NCBI RefSeq assembly: GCF_001815985.1
Contig: NZ_KV823558.1
Span: 62,001 to 126,000 of the forward strand
Length of the DNA: 64,000 nucleotides
DNA from: Corynebacterium sp. HMSC27B11
Lineage (GTDB): Bacteria > Actinomycetota > Actinomycetes > Mycobacteriales > Mycobacteriaceae
Direction of reading: 5' to 3'
Position 1 is the first letter of the stretch. The number at the start of each line of letters is the position of its first letter. This document shows, piece by piece, positions 1-9,585 of the stretch. Both the position numbers and the translations under genes were made by a program. The notes under the pieces are model-generated. The model was not told the origin of the DNA. It did not search any database and was given only the letters and a program-made list of their open reading frames with translations.

Positions 1-579
1 TGTGCGGGTCCGGGCGGCAAGACCGCGTTCATCGGCTCCTGGGCACAGGCCGAGCAGGCCACGGTAGATGCCACCGAGATCTCCGCGCACCGCGCCGACC
101 TCGTCGCGAAATCCACCAAGGAACTGCCGGTGCAGGTTCATACCGGCGACGGCCGGAAACTCGCTGAGGTGCGGGGCCTCCAGCTGCCCGAGGACGGTTT
201 CGACCGGGTCCTCGTCGACGCCCCGTGCACCGGCCTGGGCGCGCTGCGCCGCCGCCCGGAGGCCCGCTGGCGCAAGCAGGAGAAGGACGTCACCGAGCTG
301 GTTCCCCTCCAGCGCGAGTTGTTGCGCTCGGCGTGGGAGGCCACCGCACCGGGCGGAGTCGTCATCTATTCGACGTGCTCGCCGCATCCGCTGGAGACCA
401 CGCAGTTGGTGGACTCCTTCTGCCGGGTGGCGGGAGCCCAGCCCATCGACCTTGGCTCCGAGGTGCCGGCCTTGGCTGCCGCAGCGGCCGCCGGGGGAGC
501 GGTCGGCCCTTATATCCAGCTGTGGCCGCACCGCCACGGCACCGACGCGATGTTCATCGCGGGCATCAGAAAAGCCTAA
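1..579 (+). CDS. rsmB: 16S rRNA m5C967 methyltransferase RsmB, 3' part only
   Basis: The reading frame is open from base 1, so the gene begins upstream of the window and only the C-terminal ~192 residues are present. The fragment starts inside the SAM-binding motif CAGPGGKT. It then shows the acidic strand VLVDAPCTG, whose Cys is one of the two catalytic cysteines of m5C methyltransferases, and the second one in IYSTCSPHPLE. This is the RsmB/Sun (Fmu) family, which methylates C967 of 16S rRNA. In actinobacteria it commonly follows fmt and precedes rpe, as here. It ends 14 nt before rpe. Family identity is clear; the exact target base is inferred from the family. Confidence 0.9.
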   Translation, partial: CAGPGGKTAFIGSWAQAEQATVDATEISAHRADLVAKSTKELPVQVHTGDGRKLAEVRGLQLPEDGFDRVLVDAPCTGLGALRRRPEARWRKQEKDVTELVPLQRELLRSAWEATAPGGVVIYSTCSPHPLETTQLVDSFCRVAGAQPIDLGSEVPALAAAAAAGGAVGPYIQLWPHRHGTDAMFIAGIRKA

Positions 580-580
580 G

Positions 581-586
581 TAGAGT
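581..586 (+). promoter_or_regulatory. -10 box TAGAGT of a probably leaderless rpe transcript
   Basis: TAGAGT fits the actinobacterial TANNNT -10 pattern and ends 7 nt before the rpe ATG. No Shine-Dalgarno sequence lies between them. This predicts a transcript that starts at or beside the start codon. Inference from spacing only. Confidence 0.45.
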
Positions 587-593
587 GAGTGTT

Positions 594-1280
594 ATGAGCA
601 CAGCCAACGGACAGCAGACCATCATCGCCCCCTCCATCCTCGCCGCGGATTTTTCCGCCCTTGGCGCGGAAGTCGAGGCCATTTCGGACGCCGAGTGGGT
701 GCACATTGACGTGATGGACGGCCACTTCGTCCCCAACCTCTCCTTCGGCGCCCCGGTCGCCAAGTCCCTGATCGGGAAGACCGAGCAGTTCCTCGACGTC
801 CACCTCATGATCGAGGACCCACAGCGCTGGGTGAAGGAGTACACCGACTTCGACAACGTCACCTTCCACGTGGAGGCTGCCGGAGGGGTTGAGGAATCGG
901 TGGCTCTGGCTCGTGCCTTGCGCGCCGCCGGGACCAAGGCCGGTGTGTCCATCAAGCCGAATACCCCGGTGGAGCCGCTGCTGGAGCATCTGGCCGAGTT
1001 CGACCTCGTCCTGGTGATGAGCGTGGAGCCTGGCTTCGGCGGGCAGAAGTTCATGCCCGAGGTGCTGGATAAGGTGCGTGCCCTGCGCGAAAAAATCGAC
1101 GCTGAGGGGCTGGACACCCTCATCGAAATCGACGGCGGCATCGGACCAGAGACCGCCGCGGATGCTGCTGCGGCCGGGGTCGACGTCTACGTTGCGGGTT
1201 CCTCGGTCTTTGGCAAGGAGGACCGTAATCAGGCGATCGGCGAGATCCGCGCGGCCGCGGAGGCCAACGCAGGTGCCTAA
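594..1280 (+). CDS. rpe: Ribulose-phosphate 3-epimerase
   Basis: Interconverts ribulose 5-phosphate and xylulose 5-phosphate in the cytosolic pentose phosphate pathway. The 228-residue protein matches the family length and is a TIM barrel. Visible landmarks are APSILAADF near the N-terminus, the metal/catalytic motif HIDVMDGHFVPN (His37, Asp39), HLMIE near residue 70 and EIDGGI with the second catalytic Asp near the C-terminus. The ATG at 594 is chosen because the conserved N-terminal strand follows at once and a -10 box sits 8-13 nt upstream. Its last 8 nt overlap the ribD start, so rpe and the riboflavin genes are probably co-transcribed; its product feeds ribulose 5-phosphate, which RibBA also uses. 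Confidence 0.97.
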   Translation: MSTANGQQTIIAPSILAADFSALGAEVEAISDAEWVHIDVMDGHFVPNLSFGAPVAKSLIGKTEQFLDVHLMIEDPQRWVKEYTDFDNVTFHVEAAGGVEESVALARALRAAGTKAGVSIKPNTPVEPLLEHLAEFDLVLVMSVEPGFGGQKFMPEVLDKVRALREKIDAEGLDTLIEIDGGIGPETAADAAAAGVDVYVAGSSVFGKEDRNQAIGEIRAAAEANAGA

Positions 1281-2370
1281 CACCCCCCAGCGCGGTTCCC
1301 AGGCTGCGACGCAGGGGGCGACCCCGCCGCAGACCGAGGTACCAGCGGACCTCCCAGCGGAATTTCTGCTGGCCGACGAGATGGGCTGGCACGCTGCGGG
1401 CAATACCCGGCCGAACCCGCCAGTGGGCTGCGTGATCGTGGATTCGGCCGGCACGATTCTTGGCCGGGGCGCTACCAAACCGGCAGGCGGTAGGCACGCC
1501 GAGGTGGTCGCGCTGCAGGCTGCCGGTGCGAGCGCCGCTGGTGCCACCGCATACGTCACCCTCGAACCCTGCAATCACACCGGACGCACCGGGCCGTGCG
1601 CGGAGGCCCTGATCGCCGCCGGAATCGCGGAGGTCCATTACCTCTTCGCCGACCCGGGCAAGACCGAGGGCGGGGGAGGCCAGCGCCTGCGCGCTGCCGG
1701 CGTTACCGTCACCGGCCCCTACCTCGAGCCCTTCCACCTGGGGGAGCACCGTTTCAGCGTGGAACCCTGGCTGCGCGCCGCGCATTTGGGCAGGCCGCAC
1801 GTCACGCTGAAGTTCGCCAGCACCCTCAATGGCCTGGCTGCTGCCACGGACCGCACGAGCCAGTGGATCACCGGTCCGACTGCCCGCGCGGACGTCCACG
1901 CAGACCGGCAGTACCGGGAGGCGATCCTCGTGGGCACCGGAACCGTCCTGGCCGATGACCCGCAGCTCACCGCCCGCCCCGGCGGGGCGGAGGGTCCCCG
2001 TCAGCCGCTGCGCTTCGCGTTGGGGCAGCAGGAGCTCCCCACTAACGCTCGCCTCCTGCAAGCTGGGACTCACGCGCCGGCCGGCCAGCACCTGGCAACC
2101 CGGGACCTCCGTGCGGCGCTGGCGGAGCTGCGCCGGCAGGGTATCTCGGATGTGCTGGTGGAGGGCGGACCCGAACTAGCGGGAAGCTTCCTTGCCCACG
2201 GCCTGGTCGACGAGATCCGGGCCTATCTTGCCCCCGCCTGGTTGCCGCGCGGCCTCCCCGCACTGGGAGCCGGCGGCATCGGCAGTACTTCGATCACGGA
2301 TCTGCAGCGCTTCGCCACCCGTAGTGTGCAGCGCATCGGCGAGGACATCCTCTGGCTGGCGCAACGCTAG
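1273..2370 (+). CDS. ribD: Bifunctional riboflavin deaminase/reductase RibD
   Basis: Catalyses the second and third steps of riboflavin synthesis: deamination of the diaminopyrimidine and reduction of the ribosyl chain. The GTG at 1273 overlaps the rpe stop by 8 nt and gives 365 residues. The N-terminal zinc deaminase domain (about 25-165) carries GRHAEV and PCNHTGRTGPC, the His and two Cys zinc ligands. The C-terminal reductase domain (about 175-360) carries LKFASTLNG and the LVEGGPELAGS loop that binds NADPH. The first ~22 residues are a polar extension outside the domain. It is the first dedicated gene of the ribD-ribE-ribBA-ribH cluster, the order known from C. glutamicum. No FMN riboswitch was recognised in front of the cluster. 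Confidence 0.96.
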   Translation: MPNTPQRGSQAATQGATPPQTEVPADLPAEFLLADEMGWHAAGNTRPNPPVGCVIVDSAGTILGRGATKPAGGRHAEVVALQAAGASAAGATAYVTLEPCNHTGRTGPCAEALIAAGIAEVHYLFADPGKTEGGGGQRLRAAGVTVTGPYLEPFHLGEHRFSVEPWLRAAHLGRPHVTLKFASTLNGLAAATDRTSQWITGPTARADVHADRQYREAILVGTGTVLADDPQLTARPGGAEGPRQPLRFALGQQELPTNARLLQAGTHAPAGQHLATRDLRAALAELRRQGISDVLVEGGPELAGSFLAHGLVDEIRAYLAPAWLPRGLPALGAGGIGSTSITDLQRFATRSVQRIGEDILWLAQR

Positions 2371-2450
2371 ACCGGGGGTTGACCCGTGCTCAAGCGCAAG
2401 AAGATATATCATCATTGGTAGTTTTGGCCCCGACGTCAGAGAGGATGGCT

Positions 2451-3041
2451 GTGTTCACCGGAATCATCGAAGAGATCGGTCACGTCGAGAAGATCGAGAG
2501 GCTTCCCGACGCCGGGCGCATCCGCGTCGCCGCATCGCGAGTGGTCTCTGATGCCGGCCTGGGAGACTCCATCTCCGTCAATGGTGTCTGCCTGACCGTC
2601 ACCGACTTCGACGACACCGGCTTCACCGCTGACGTCATGAAGGTCACCCTCGATTACACGTCGCTGGGCACACTCTCCGAGGGGGCGTCCGTCAACCTGG
2701 AGCGCGCGATGTCCGCCCAGGGGCGCTTCGGCGGACACGTCGTCCAGGGGCACGTCGACGGCACCGCCACCTTGCAGGAACGCGTGCCCTCCGAGCATTG
2801 GGAGGTCTTCCGCTTCCAGCTTGACGACCCGGAACTTGCCACCTACCTGGTGAAAAAGGGATCGATTGCAATCAACGGCACCTCCCTGACCATCGCGGAA
2901 CTAGCCGATGGACTCTTCGAGGTCAGCCTCATCCCCGCCACTTTGGAGGCCACGATGCTGGGCGAACTCCAGCCGGGGGATAAGGTCAATATCGAATGCG
3001 ACGTGCTTGCGAAATACGTCCGCGCCATGCTCGACCGCTGA
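2451..3041 (+). CDS. ribE: Riboflavin synthase alpha chain
   Basis: Dismutates two 6,7-dimethyl-8-ribityllumazine molecules to riboflavin, the last step of the pathway. At 196 residues it has the usual size and shows the two tandem lumazine-binding repeats: FTGIIEEIG...SVNGVCLTV and [11 protein letters not shown]...[12 protein letters not shown] at 2451 is preferred over ATG at 2445 because the family begins MFTGIIEE and because AGAGAGG (2438-2444) sits 6 nt before the GTG but directly abuts the ATG. It lies 80 nt after ribD and 89 nt before ribBA on the same strand. C. glutamicum literature often calls this gene ribC. Confidence 0.95.
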   Translation: MFTGIIEEIGHVEKIERLPDAGRIRVAASRVVSDAGLGDSISVNGVCLTVTDFDDTGFTADVMKVTLDYTSLGTLSEGASVNLERAMSAQGRFGGHVVQGHVDGTATLQERVPSEHWEVFRFQLDDPELATYLVKKGSIAINGTSLTIAELADGLFEVSLIPATLEATMLGELQPGDKVNIECDVLAKYVRAMLDR

Positions 3042-3130
3042 CCCGCCGCAACAGAACCACAAAGAAGAATTCGACAAGCCTTAAGCCACCCGCCCCGACC
3101 GGGCGAGGGTGGCATCGTTGGAAAGAAGCT

Positions 3131-4399
3131 ATGACCGCTGAACGAGACTCGCTAGTCCTGGATTCCGTCGAATCCGCCATCGCAGATATTGCCGCCGGCA
3201 AAGCGGTGGTCGTCGTCGATGATGAGGACCGCGAAAACGAAGGCGACCTGATCTTCGCCGCGGACCTGGCAACCCCAGAGCTCGTGGCCTTCATGGTGCG
3301 CTACACCTCTGGCTACATCTGCGTCGCCATGGAGGATGACCGCGCCGACGCGCTCAACCTGCCACCGATGGTCGCCCGCAACGAGGATGCCCGCTCGACC
3401 GCCTACACCGTCACGGTGGACGCGGCCACCGGTTCCACCGGCATTTCCGCCCGCAGCCGCTGCGAAACCATCACCCGCCTGGCCGACGAGAGCTTTGGCC
3501 CCGAGGCCTTCACCCGGCCGGGCCACATCGTCCCACTGCGCGCCCGCCGCGGTGGCGTGCTCGCCCGCGATGGCCACACCGAAGCCTCCGTAGACTTGTC
3601 CCGGCTCGCCGGCCAGGCTCCCGTCGGCGTGCTTTGCGAGATCGTCTCCGAGGACGACCCCACTGACATGGCCCGCGGCCCGGAACTGCGCCGCTTCGCC
3701 GACGAGCACGGCCTGCGCATGGTCTCCATCGAGCAGCTCATCGAGTACCGCCGCGCCACCGAGCAGACCGTGGAGCGCAGCACCGAGGCCCGCCTGCCGA
3801 CCACCCGCGGCGAGTTCCGCGCAGTGGGCTACACCAGCCTCGTCGACGGCACCGAGCACGTCGCTCTCGTCCACGGGGACGTCACCGGCCAGCAGGACGT
3901 CCCAGTCCGCGTGCACTCCGAGTGCCTCACCGGCGACGTCTTCGGCTCCCTGCGCTGCGACTGCGGCGAACAGCTCCACGCCGCCATGGAGGCAGTCCAG
4001 GACGAGGGCCACGGCGTCGTCATCTACCTGCGCAACCAGGAAGGCCGCGGGATCGGCCTGGTCCCGAAGCTGCGCGCCTACGTCCTTCAGGACGAGGGCC
4101 TGGACACCGTGGAGGCGAATACCGCCCTGGGCCTGCCAGCCGACGCCCGCGAGTACAGCGCGGCAGCGTCGATCATCAAGGAACTCGGGATCGAGAGCGT
4201 CCACCTGATCTCCAATAACCCGGCGAAGAAGCAGAGCCTTGAGAACTTCGGGGTCTCCGTCACCGGCCGCATCCCGGTGCAGCCACCGGCAACGAAGGAC
4301 AACGCCCGCTACCTGCAGACCAAGCGGGACAAGATGGGCCACCAGCTCGACAACCTCAATGTCGTACCGGCCACCGCCGCAGCCGAGAAGGAGAACTAG
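3131..4399 (+). CDS. ribBA: DHBP synthase / GTP cyclohydrolase II fusion
   Basis: One polypeptide makes both riboflavin precursors: dihydroxybutanone phosphate from ribulose 5-phosphate, and diaminopyrimidine from GTP. The 422-residue protein has the RibB half first (about 10-205) with [11 protein letters not shown], the acidic metal/substrate loop, and then the RibA half (about 210-400). The RibA half carries the zinc site [17 protein letters not shown] (three Cys) and the GTP-binding region [17 protein letters not shown] 3131 follows GGAAAGAAG and begins right before the first domain. The stop is 1 nt before the ribH start, so the two are tightly coupled. Confidence 0.97.
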   Translation: MTAERDSLVLDSVESAIADIAAGKAVVVVDDEDRENEGDLIFAADLATPELVAFMVRYTSGYICVAMEDDRADALNLPPMVARNEDARSTAYTVTVDAATGSTGISARSRCETITRLADESFGPEAFTRPGHIVPLRARRGGVLARDGHTEASVDLSRLAGQAPVGVLCEIVSEDDPTDMARGPELRRFADEHGLRMVSIEQLIEYRRATEQTVERSTEARLPTTRGEFRAVGYTSLVDGTEHVALVHGDVTGQQDVPVRVHSECLTGDVFGSLRCDCGEQLHAAMEAVQDEGHGVVIYLRNQEGRGIGLVPKLRAYVLQDEGLDTVEANTALGLPADAREYSAAASIIKELGIESVHLISNNPAKKQSLENFGVSVTGRIPVQPPATKDNARYLQTKRDKMGHQLDNLNVVPATAAAEKEN

Positions 4400-4400
4400 C

Positions 4401-4883
4401 ATGCCAGCCGAAGGTATCCCACAGATCAACCTGGGCCCCGGCGCAGCAGAGGGCCTGCGTGTCGCCGTGATCAGCGCCCAGTGGAACGCCGAGATCACCG
4501 ATAAGCTCCACGCCGAGGCCATCACCGCTGCCCGCGAGCTCGGCGCCAGCGTGGAGGACTGGCGGGTGGCTGGCGCCCTGGAGCTTCCCGTCGTCGTGGC
4601 CGCAGCCTGCAAGAATTTCGACGCCGTCATTGCCACTGGCTGCGTTATCGAGGGTGAGACCGAGCACTTCCGCGTGGTCTGCGATGCCGTCACCTACGGG
4701 CTGACCCGCGTCGGCCTGGATACGGGTGTGCCGATCGGCAACGGCGTACTCACCGTCGACAACCACCAGCAGGCCGTCGACCGCGCGGGCGGGCCGGATG
4801 CCAAGGAAAACAAGGGCGCGGACTCCGCGACCGCGGCCATCCACGCCGCATTAGTTCTCCGCCAGATCGCGGCGGTAGGGTAG
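4401..4883 (+). CDS. ribH: Lumazine synthase (riboflavin synthase beta chain)
   Basis: Condenses dihydroxybutanone phosphate with the diaminopyrimidine to lumazine; the family forms pentamers or icosahedral capsids. The 160-residue length is normal. Seen: AVISAQWN near the N-terminus, GALELP, the active-site loop CVIEGETEHF with the catalytic His, VCDAVTYGL and NGVLTVDN. The loop reads EGETEHF where many homologues have RGxTxHF, so the usual Arg is a Glu here; I regard this as a family variant, not a defect. AAGGAG at 4389-4394 is well spaced. It ends the riboflavin gene run. Confidence 0.96.
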   Translation: MPAEGIPQINLGPGAAEGLRVAVISAQWNAEITDKLHAEAITAARELGASVEDWRVAGALELPVVVAAACKNFDAVIATGCVIEGETEHFRVVCDAVTYGLTRVGLDTGVPIGNGVLTVDNHQQAVDRAGGPDAKENKGADSATAAIHAALVLRQIAAVG

Positions 4884-4934
4884 TAGCCGATACGTTGTGG
4901 CAGTACGAACGAGGAGAGCGGTCGAGTTTCACAG

Positions 4935-5411
4935 ATGAGTAACCCAGTGTCGCAGGCAGCACCGGCCAAGGGGCAGTGGCTCTTTGAGGCCCGTTCGCCG
5001 TTCCTCAAGCGGATCGCGATCATCGGTGTCGTCGTCATCATGATCATCCACATCGTCATGGCCATCATCGTTGGTATCGGCGATACCGGCGTGACGCTGA
5101 CCTCGGCGGATCAGTGGTCCTTCGTCGGCATCGGCTTGCTCTTCTCCGGCGTCTGCCTCTTCCTGCTGCGTCCCCGCGTCCGCATTGATGAGCGCGGGGT
5201 TGAGGTGCGCAACATCGCGAACGCGCAGTTCTACCCCTGGCAGATCATCCACGGCCTCTCCTTCCCGGCTAAGGCGAAAATGGCGCGGCTGGAGCTCCCG
5301 GATTTCGAGTTCGTTCCGATGATGGCGCTGAATATCTACGACAAGGAGACCATCGCCGCGAACGTCGAGCGGTTCCGCCTGCTTGAGGACCGCTATATGC
5401 CGGAGGACTAG
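4935..5411 (+). CDS. PH-domain-like two-helix membrane protein
   Basis: A 158-residue protein of unknown function. Two hydrophobic helices are visible (about residues 26-47 and 64-81) followed by a soluble domain with RVRIDERGVEVRN and YPWQIIHGLSFPAKAKMARLEL, typical of the bacterial PH-like domain often annotated in actinobacteria between ribH and uvrC. The soluble domain probably sits in the cytosol beside the membrane. The start is the weakest point: the purine-rich GAGGAGAG is 18 nt upstream of ATG 4935. It ends 3 nt before uvrC, so it may be co-transcribed with it. Domain assignment rests on pattern and position. Confidence 0.75.
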   Translation: MSNPVSQAAPAKGQWLFEARSPFLKRIAIIGVVVIMIIHIVMAIIVGIGDTGVTLTSADQWSFVGIGLLFSGVCLFLLRPRVRIDERGVEVRNIANAQFYPWQIIHGLSFPAKAKMARLELPDFEFVPMMALNIYDKETIAANVERFRLLEDRYMPED

Positions 5412-5414
5412 CCG

Positions 5415-7505
5415 GTGGCGGAACGCACCCCCAACACCGTCGATTATCGGCCAGCCCCCGGCACTATCCCCACGCAGCCGGGGGTCTACACTTTCCGCGA
5501 TAAGCACGACCGCGTCATCTACGTGGGCAAGGCCAAGAACCTCCGGGCGCGCCTGTCCAATTACTTCCAGGACCTCAGCCAGCTGCACCCGCGCACCCGC
5601 ACGATGGTACAAACTGCCAACCGGGTGCAGTGGACCGTCGTGGGCAGCGAATTCGAGGCCCTCAACCTCGAATACACGTGGATTAAGCGCTTCAACCCGC
5701 GCTTCAACGTCATGTACCGGGACGATAAGACGTACCCGATGCTGGCCATCAGCGTGAAGGATCGCTTCCCGCGCGCTTATCTCTACCGTGGGCCGCGACG
5801 TAAGGGCGTGCGCTACTTCGGCCCGTACCCGAAAGCCTGGGCGATCCGGGAGACCCTGGAGTCCCTGACCCGGGTCTTCCCGATCCGTACCTGCGCGCCG
5901 GGCGTGTTCCGCCGGCACGAGGCCCTGGGCAGGCCGTGCCTGCTCGGCTATATCGACCGTTGTTCCGCACCGTGCGTCGGCAAGGTGACCGAGGACGAGC
6001 ACCGCGCACTCGTCGACCAATTCAGTAGCTTTTTGGCCGGCAACACCGAGCCCGTGCTGCGCCGGGTCCGCGGCGAGATGGAGGAGGCCGCCGAGAACCT
6101 GGACTTCGAGCGGGCCGCGAGCCTGCGTGATCAGCTGCAGGCCATGGAGAAGGCGATGGAGAAGCAGGCCGTCGTGTTCTCCGACGCCACGGACGCCGAC
6201 GTCCTCGCCATCGAGCAGGACGAGCTGGAAGCGGCGATCCAGATCTTCCACGTCCGCGGCGGGCGCATCCACGGCCAGCGCGGCTGGGTGGTGGAGCATT
6301 CGGACGAGTCCCGTGCGGAGATGATCGGCCAGTTCATCACGCAGTTCTACGGCGGGGAGGCCGAGCTGGTCGCCGCGACGGAGACGGCGGTTGGTGGTGC
6401 CGCAAGCTCGCATGTGGATGTCGACCTGGCGACCGCCATCAACCCGGCCTCCGCCGCGGAGCTCGGCGGTTTGGTGGGGGATGTGCAGGTCTCACCCGTG
6501 CCCCGCGAGGTGCTGGTGCCCGAGCTGCCTGCCGGCAATGCCCGCCTCGGTGCGTGGCTCAGCGAATTGCGTGGCTCCAAGGTCACCATCCGGGTTCCGC
6601 AGCGCGGCGATAAGAAGGCGCTGCTGAGCAACGCGCACACCAATGCCACCCAGGCGCTGGCACAGCACAAGTTGAAGCGCTCCGGGGACATCACCGCACG
6701 CTCCGCAGCCCTGCGCGATCTTCAAGAGGCTCTCTGGATGGACGAGCCGCCCCTGCGCATTGAGTGCACGGATATCTCGCACATCCAGGGAACGGACGTC
6801 GTCGCCAGCCTCGTCGTCTTCGAAGACGGCCTGCCGAAGAAGGCCGACTACCGTCGCTATAAGATCCGGGACGCCGCGGGAGACGGACATTCCGACGACG
6901 TCGCCTCCATCGCCGAGGTCGTCCGTCGCCGTTTCTTGCGGCACAAGGAGGACATCACCGCCGTCCCGACCGGCGATGACGCCGGCGACCGGCTGGAAGG
7001 CGAGGAAGAACTGGAGCAGACGGCAGGTGAGGAGCCGAAGCGCGCCTTCGCTTACCCGCCGCAGCTGTTCATCGTCGATGGCGGCCCACCGCAGGTCAAC
7101 GCCGCGCAGAAGGTGCTGGACGAGCTGGGGGTCAACGATGTCACCCTGGTGGGCATCGCCAAGCGCCTGGAGGAGCTCTGGCTGCCGGAGGACCCGTACC
7201 CGGTGATCATCCCGCGCGATTCCGACGCCCTCTATCTCGTACAGCACATCCGCGATGAGGCGCATCGCTTCGCGATCAATTTCCACCGTCAGCAGCGCAG
7301 CAAGCGGATGCGCACCTCCGTCTTGGATGAGGTGCCGGGGCTGGGCCCGAAACGCCGGCAGGAGCTGGTGAAACACTTCGGCTCTGTGGCGAAGGTGCGC
7401 GCCGCCACCGTTGAGGAGATCGCAGAGGTACCTGGTTTCGGCCCTGCGCTGGCCGAGAAGGTGCACGAGGCGGTACAGCACCGCCCCACTAAGCCTGCGG
7501 GGTAG
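5415..7505 (+). CDS. uvrC: Excinuclease ABC subunit C
   Basis: Nuclease subunit of nucleotide excision repair; it makes both incisions around a lesion bound by UvrB. The 696-residue protein contains all parts: the N-terminal GIY-YIG nuclease (about 20-100, with PGVYTF and [10 protein letters not shown]), a UvrB-binding UVR motif near 220 ([17 protein letters not shown]), the RNase H-like second nuclease ([12 protein letters not shown] ... [10 protein letters not shown]) and C-terminal helix-hairpin-helix repeats ([21 protein letters not shown]). An acidic insert of ~25 residues near 515-540 is typical of actinobacterial versions. GTG 5415 has GGAGG 8 nt upstream. It starts the uvrC-rapZ-yvcK-whiA cluster. 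Confidence 0.97.
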   Translation: MAERTPNTVDYRPAPGTIPTQPGVYTFRDKHDRVIYVGKAKNLRARLSNYFQDLSQLHPRTRTMVQTANRVQWTVVGSEFEALNLEYTWIKRFNPRFNVMYRDDKTYPMLAISVKDRFPRAYLYRGPRRKGVRYFGPYPKAWAIRETLESLTRVFPIRTCAPGVFRRHEALGRPCLLGYIDRCSAPCVGKVTEDEHRALVDQFSSFLAGNTEPVLRRVRGEMEEAAENLDFERAASLRDQLQAMEKAMEKQAVVFSDATDADVLAIEQDELEAAIQIFHVRGGRIHGQRGWVVEHSDESRAEMIGQFITQFYGGEAELVAATETAVGGAASSHVDVDLATAINPASAAELGGLVGDVQVSPVPREVLVPELPAGNARLGAWLSELRGSKVTIRVPQRGDKKALLSNAHTNATQALAQHKLKRSGDITARSAALRDLQEALWMDEPPLRIECTDISHIQGTDVVASLVVFEDGLPKKADYRRYKIRDAAGDGHSDDVASIAEVVRRRFLRHKEDITAVPTGDDAGDRLEGEEELEQTAGEEPKRAFAYPPQLFIVDGGPPQVNAAQKVLDELGVNDVTLVGIAKRLEELWLPEDPYPVIIPRDSDALYLVQHIRDEAHRFAINFHRQQRSKRMRTSVLDEVPGLGPKRRQELVKHFGSVAKVRAATVEEIAEVPGFGPALAEKVHEAVQHRPTKPAG

Positions 7506-7510
7506 CTACT

Positions 7511-8395
7511 ATGGTCAGCATGACCTCGCCGCAGAAAGACCCCTCCTTAATCCTCGTCACCGGCATGTCCGGTGCTGGCCGCCGCACCGCCGCGGCCGTG
7601 CTCGAGGAAATGGGCTGGTACGTCACGGATAACCTCCCGCCGGAGTTGATCGTGCGGATGGTGGAGCTCAGCTTTGACGCGGAATCCCCGGTGGAGAAGC
7701 TGGCGATCGTCACCGACGTGCGGTCGCGTTCTTTTGCCGGCAGCCTGACAGGGGTGCTCGAGAAGCTGGTCGACTCCGGGCGCAAGCCCATCGTGCTCTT
7801 CCTGGAGGCGTCCGACGAGGCCCTAATTTCCCGCTTTGACGAGGTGCGCCGCTCCCACCCGCTGCAGGACGGCGATTCTCTGCAGAGCGGGATCGACCGC
7901 GAGCGCGAGATGCTGAACGGGATTAAGCAGGAAGCCGACATTGTGGTCGACACCTCCAGCACCAGCATCCACGACCTCCGCCGCATCCTGGAGATGAAGT
8001 TCTCCGATGCCGCCGGGGATAGCACCCGGGTGGTTCTGCAGTCCTTCGGCTTCAAGCACGGGGCTCCCCGTGACGTGGACATCCTCCTGGACGTGCGCTT
8101 CCTGCCAAACCCGTACTGGGTTCCCGAGCTTCGGGGACTGCGGGGCGTGGACAAGCCGGTCTCCGATTACGTGTTGAACCAGCAGGATGCCCCGGGATTC
8201 CTGGACTCCTTCGAGTCGATGCTGCTGGCCATGCTGCCGGGATTCCACCGCGAAGGGAAGGGTTTCTTAAGCATCGGCATCGGATGCACCGGTGGCCATC
8301 ACCGTTCCGTCGCGGTGACCGAAGAGGTCTCCGCCAGGCTGCGGGAGCGGGGAGTGGAGGTCCGGACCAGGCACCGCGATCTGGAACGCGGCTGA
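7511..8395 (+). CDS. rapZ: RapZ/YvcJ-family nucleotide-binding protein
   Basis: Cytosolic protein of the RapZ (YvcJ) family, linked in other bacteria to small-RNA or cell-envelope control. The 294 residues have an N-terminal P-loop-like domain with VTGMSGAGRRT and DNLPPELI, and the conserved C-terminal domain with DVRFLPNPYW and GIGCTGGHHRSV. The classical Walker A Lys-Ser is Arg-Arg here (GAGRR); from memory actinobacterial homologues also have Arg for the Lys, so nucleotide hydrolysis should not be assumed. A second ATG at 7520 is an alternative start. It lies 5 nt after uvrC. Confidence 0.93.
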   Translation: MVSMTSPQKDPSLILVTGMSGAGRRTAAAVLEEMGWYVTDNLPPELIVRMVELSFDAESPVEKLAIVTDVRSRSFAGSLTGVLEKLVDSGRKPIVLFLEASDEALISRFDEVRRSHPLQDGDSLQSGIDREREMLNGIKQEADIVVDTSSTSIHDLRRILEMKFSDAAGDSTRVVLQSFGFKHGAPRDVDILLDVRFLPNPYWVPELRGLRGVDKPVSDYVLNQQDAPGFLDSFESMLLAMLPGFHREGKGFLSIGIGCTGGHHRSVAVTEEVSARLRERGVEVRTRHRDLERG

Positions 8396-8482
8396 TGATC
8401 ACCGACGCACTGAACTTTTCCTTCACCCCTTCGTTCCCCGTCGTGTGGGGAGCACACACTGCTCACTGGGAAGTTGCACCTC

Positions 8483-9520
8483 ATGTCTCATAACGATCAC
8501 CCCGTGGTCGATAACCCGACCACCCCGCCCGCTACTGACACGGGTAAAAAGCCTCTCCAGCGCCTCGTATCGCTCGGTGGTGGTCACGGCCTCTTCGCCA
8601 CCCTGCGCGCGGGACGCACCATCGCGGATCACGTGACCGCCGTCGTCACCGTCGCGGACGACGGCGGCTCCTCGGGCCGCATGCGCCGAGAGCTGGACTG
8701 CCTCCCGCCGGGAGATCTGCGCATGGCGCTGGCAGCATTGACCGAGGACAGCGACAAGGGACGCTTCTGGGAGGAGGTCATCCAGCACCGCTTCGGCGGG
8801 CAGGGTGCTCTCAACGGTCACGCCATCGGTAATTTCCTCATCACCGGGATCTCCCAGGTGCTGGGTGACGACATCGCCGCCCTGGATACGCTCGCGAAGA
8901 TGCTGGGCGTGAAGGGCCGGGTTCTGCCAATGAGCACCGTGCCTCTGGATCTAGAGGCGGATGTGTTGGGGCTGGCGAAGGATCCCCGAGAGAGCGTGCA
9001 GGTTCGCGGCCAGGTTGCCGTGGCCACCACCATCGGGGAGGTGCGCCGGGTGCGTGTTCACCCGGCCAACCCGCCGGCAGCTGCGCCGGCCGTCGCAGCG
9101 ATCAAGGACGCCGACCTCATCACTCTTGGTCCCGGGTCCTGGTTCTCCTCGGTGATTCCGCACCTCCTGGTTCCGGGGATCGTCGAAGCTCTCAACGAGT
9201 CGCAGGCCCCGACTGTGGTGGTGTTGAACCTCGTGGCGGAAGCCGGGGAGACCTCCGGTTTCTCCCAGGAGCATCACGTCCACATGCTGCACCAGCACGC
9301 GCGCGACCTGAACGTGGACTACATGCTCATCGACCAGTCCACCATGCCGGGCGGGACGATGGGCACCCACATCGAACGCGCAGCAGCGTCGATGGGGGCG
9401 GAGCTGATCTGCGCTGACGTCCGGGAGGACGACAACCGGGGGCGCTGGACCGACCGGCACAAGCCCAAGAAACTGGCCGCCGCGCTGGCGGACATCGCCG
9501 CGAAGCACCGCACCCGGTAA
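8483..9520 (+). CDS. yvcK: YvcK (CofD-like) gluconeogenesis/morphogenesis factor
   Basis: Homologue of YvcK/GlmR, a UDP-sugar-binding protein that steers carbon into cell-wall precursors in other Gram-positives. The 345-residue product begins with a polar leader and then shows SLGGGHGLFATLRAG, TVADDGGSSGRMRRE and LPPGDLRMAL, the diagnostic N-terminal motifs, and ITLGPGSWFSSVIPHLL in the middle. ATG 8483 is used; a TTG at 8474 is in frame. It lies 87 nt after rapZ in the conserved rapZ-yvcK-whiA order. Confidence 0.93.
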   Translation: MSHNDHPVVDNPTTPPATDTGKKPLQRLVSLGGGHGLFATLRAGRTIADHVTAVVTVADDGGSSGRMRRELDCLPPGDLRMALAALTEDSDKGRFWEEVIQHRFGGQGALNGHAIGNFLITGISQVLGDDIAALDTLAKMLGVKGRVLPMSTVPLDLEADVLGLAKDPRESVQVRGQVAVATTIGEVRRVRVHPANPPAAAPAVAAIKDADLITLGPGSWFSSVIPHLLVPGIVEALNESQAPTVVVLNLVAEAGETSGFSQEHHVHMLHQHARDLNVDYMLIDQSTMPGGTMGTHIERAAASMGAELICADVREDDNRGRWTDRHKPKKLAAALADIAAKHRTR

Positions 9521-9585
9521 AACCCACGGGGCCCACGCGGCACCCAGGTTGAAGAGAATGTGAAGAGGAAAGAGGTAATCAAGCC

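Noticed and set aside
2371..2450. FMN riboswitch before the riboflavin synthase gene
   Set aside because: The short gap lacks the conserved RFN elements; only a purine-rich ribosome site is seen.
3152..4693. 513-codon open frame on the minus strand opposite ribBA and ribH
   Set aside because: Antisense shadow of two well-supported genes; composition is repetitive and no domain is visible.
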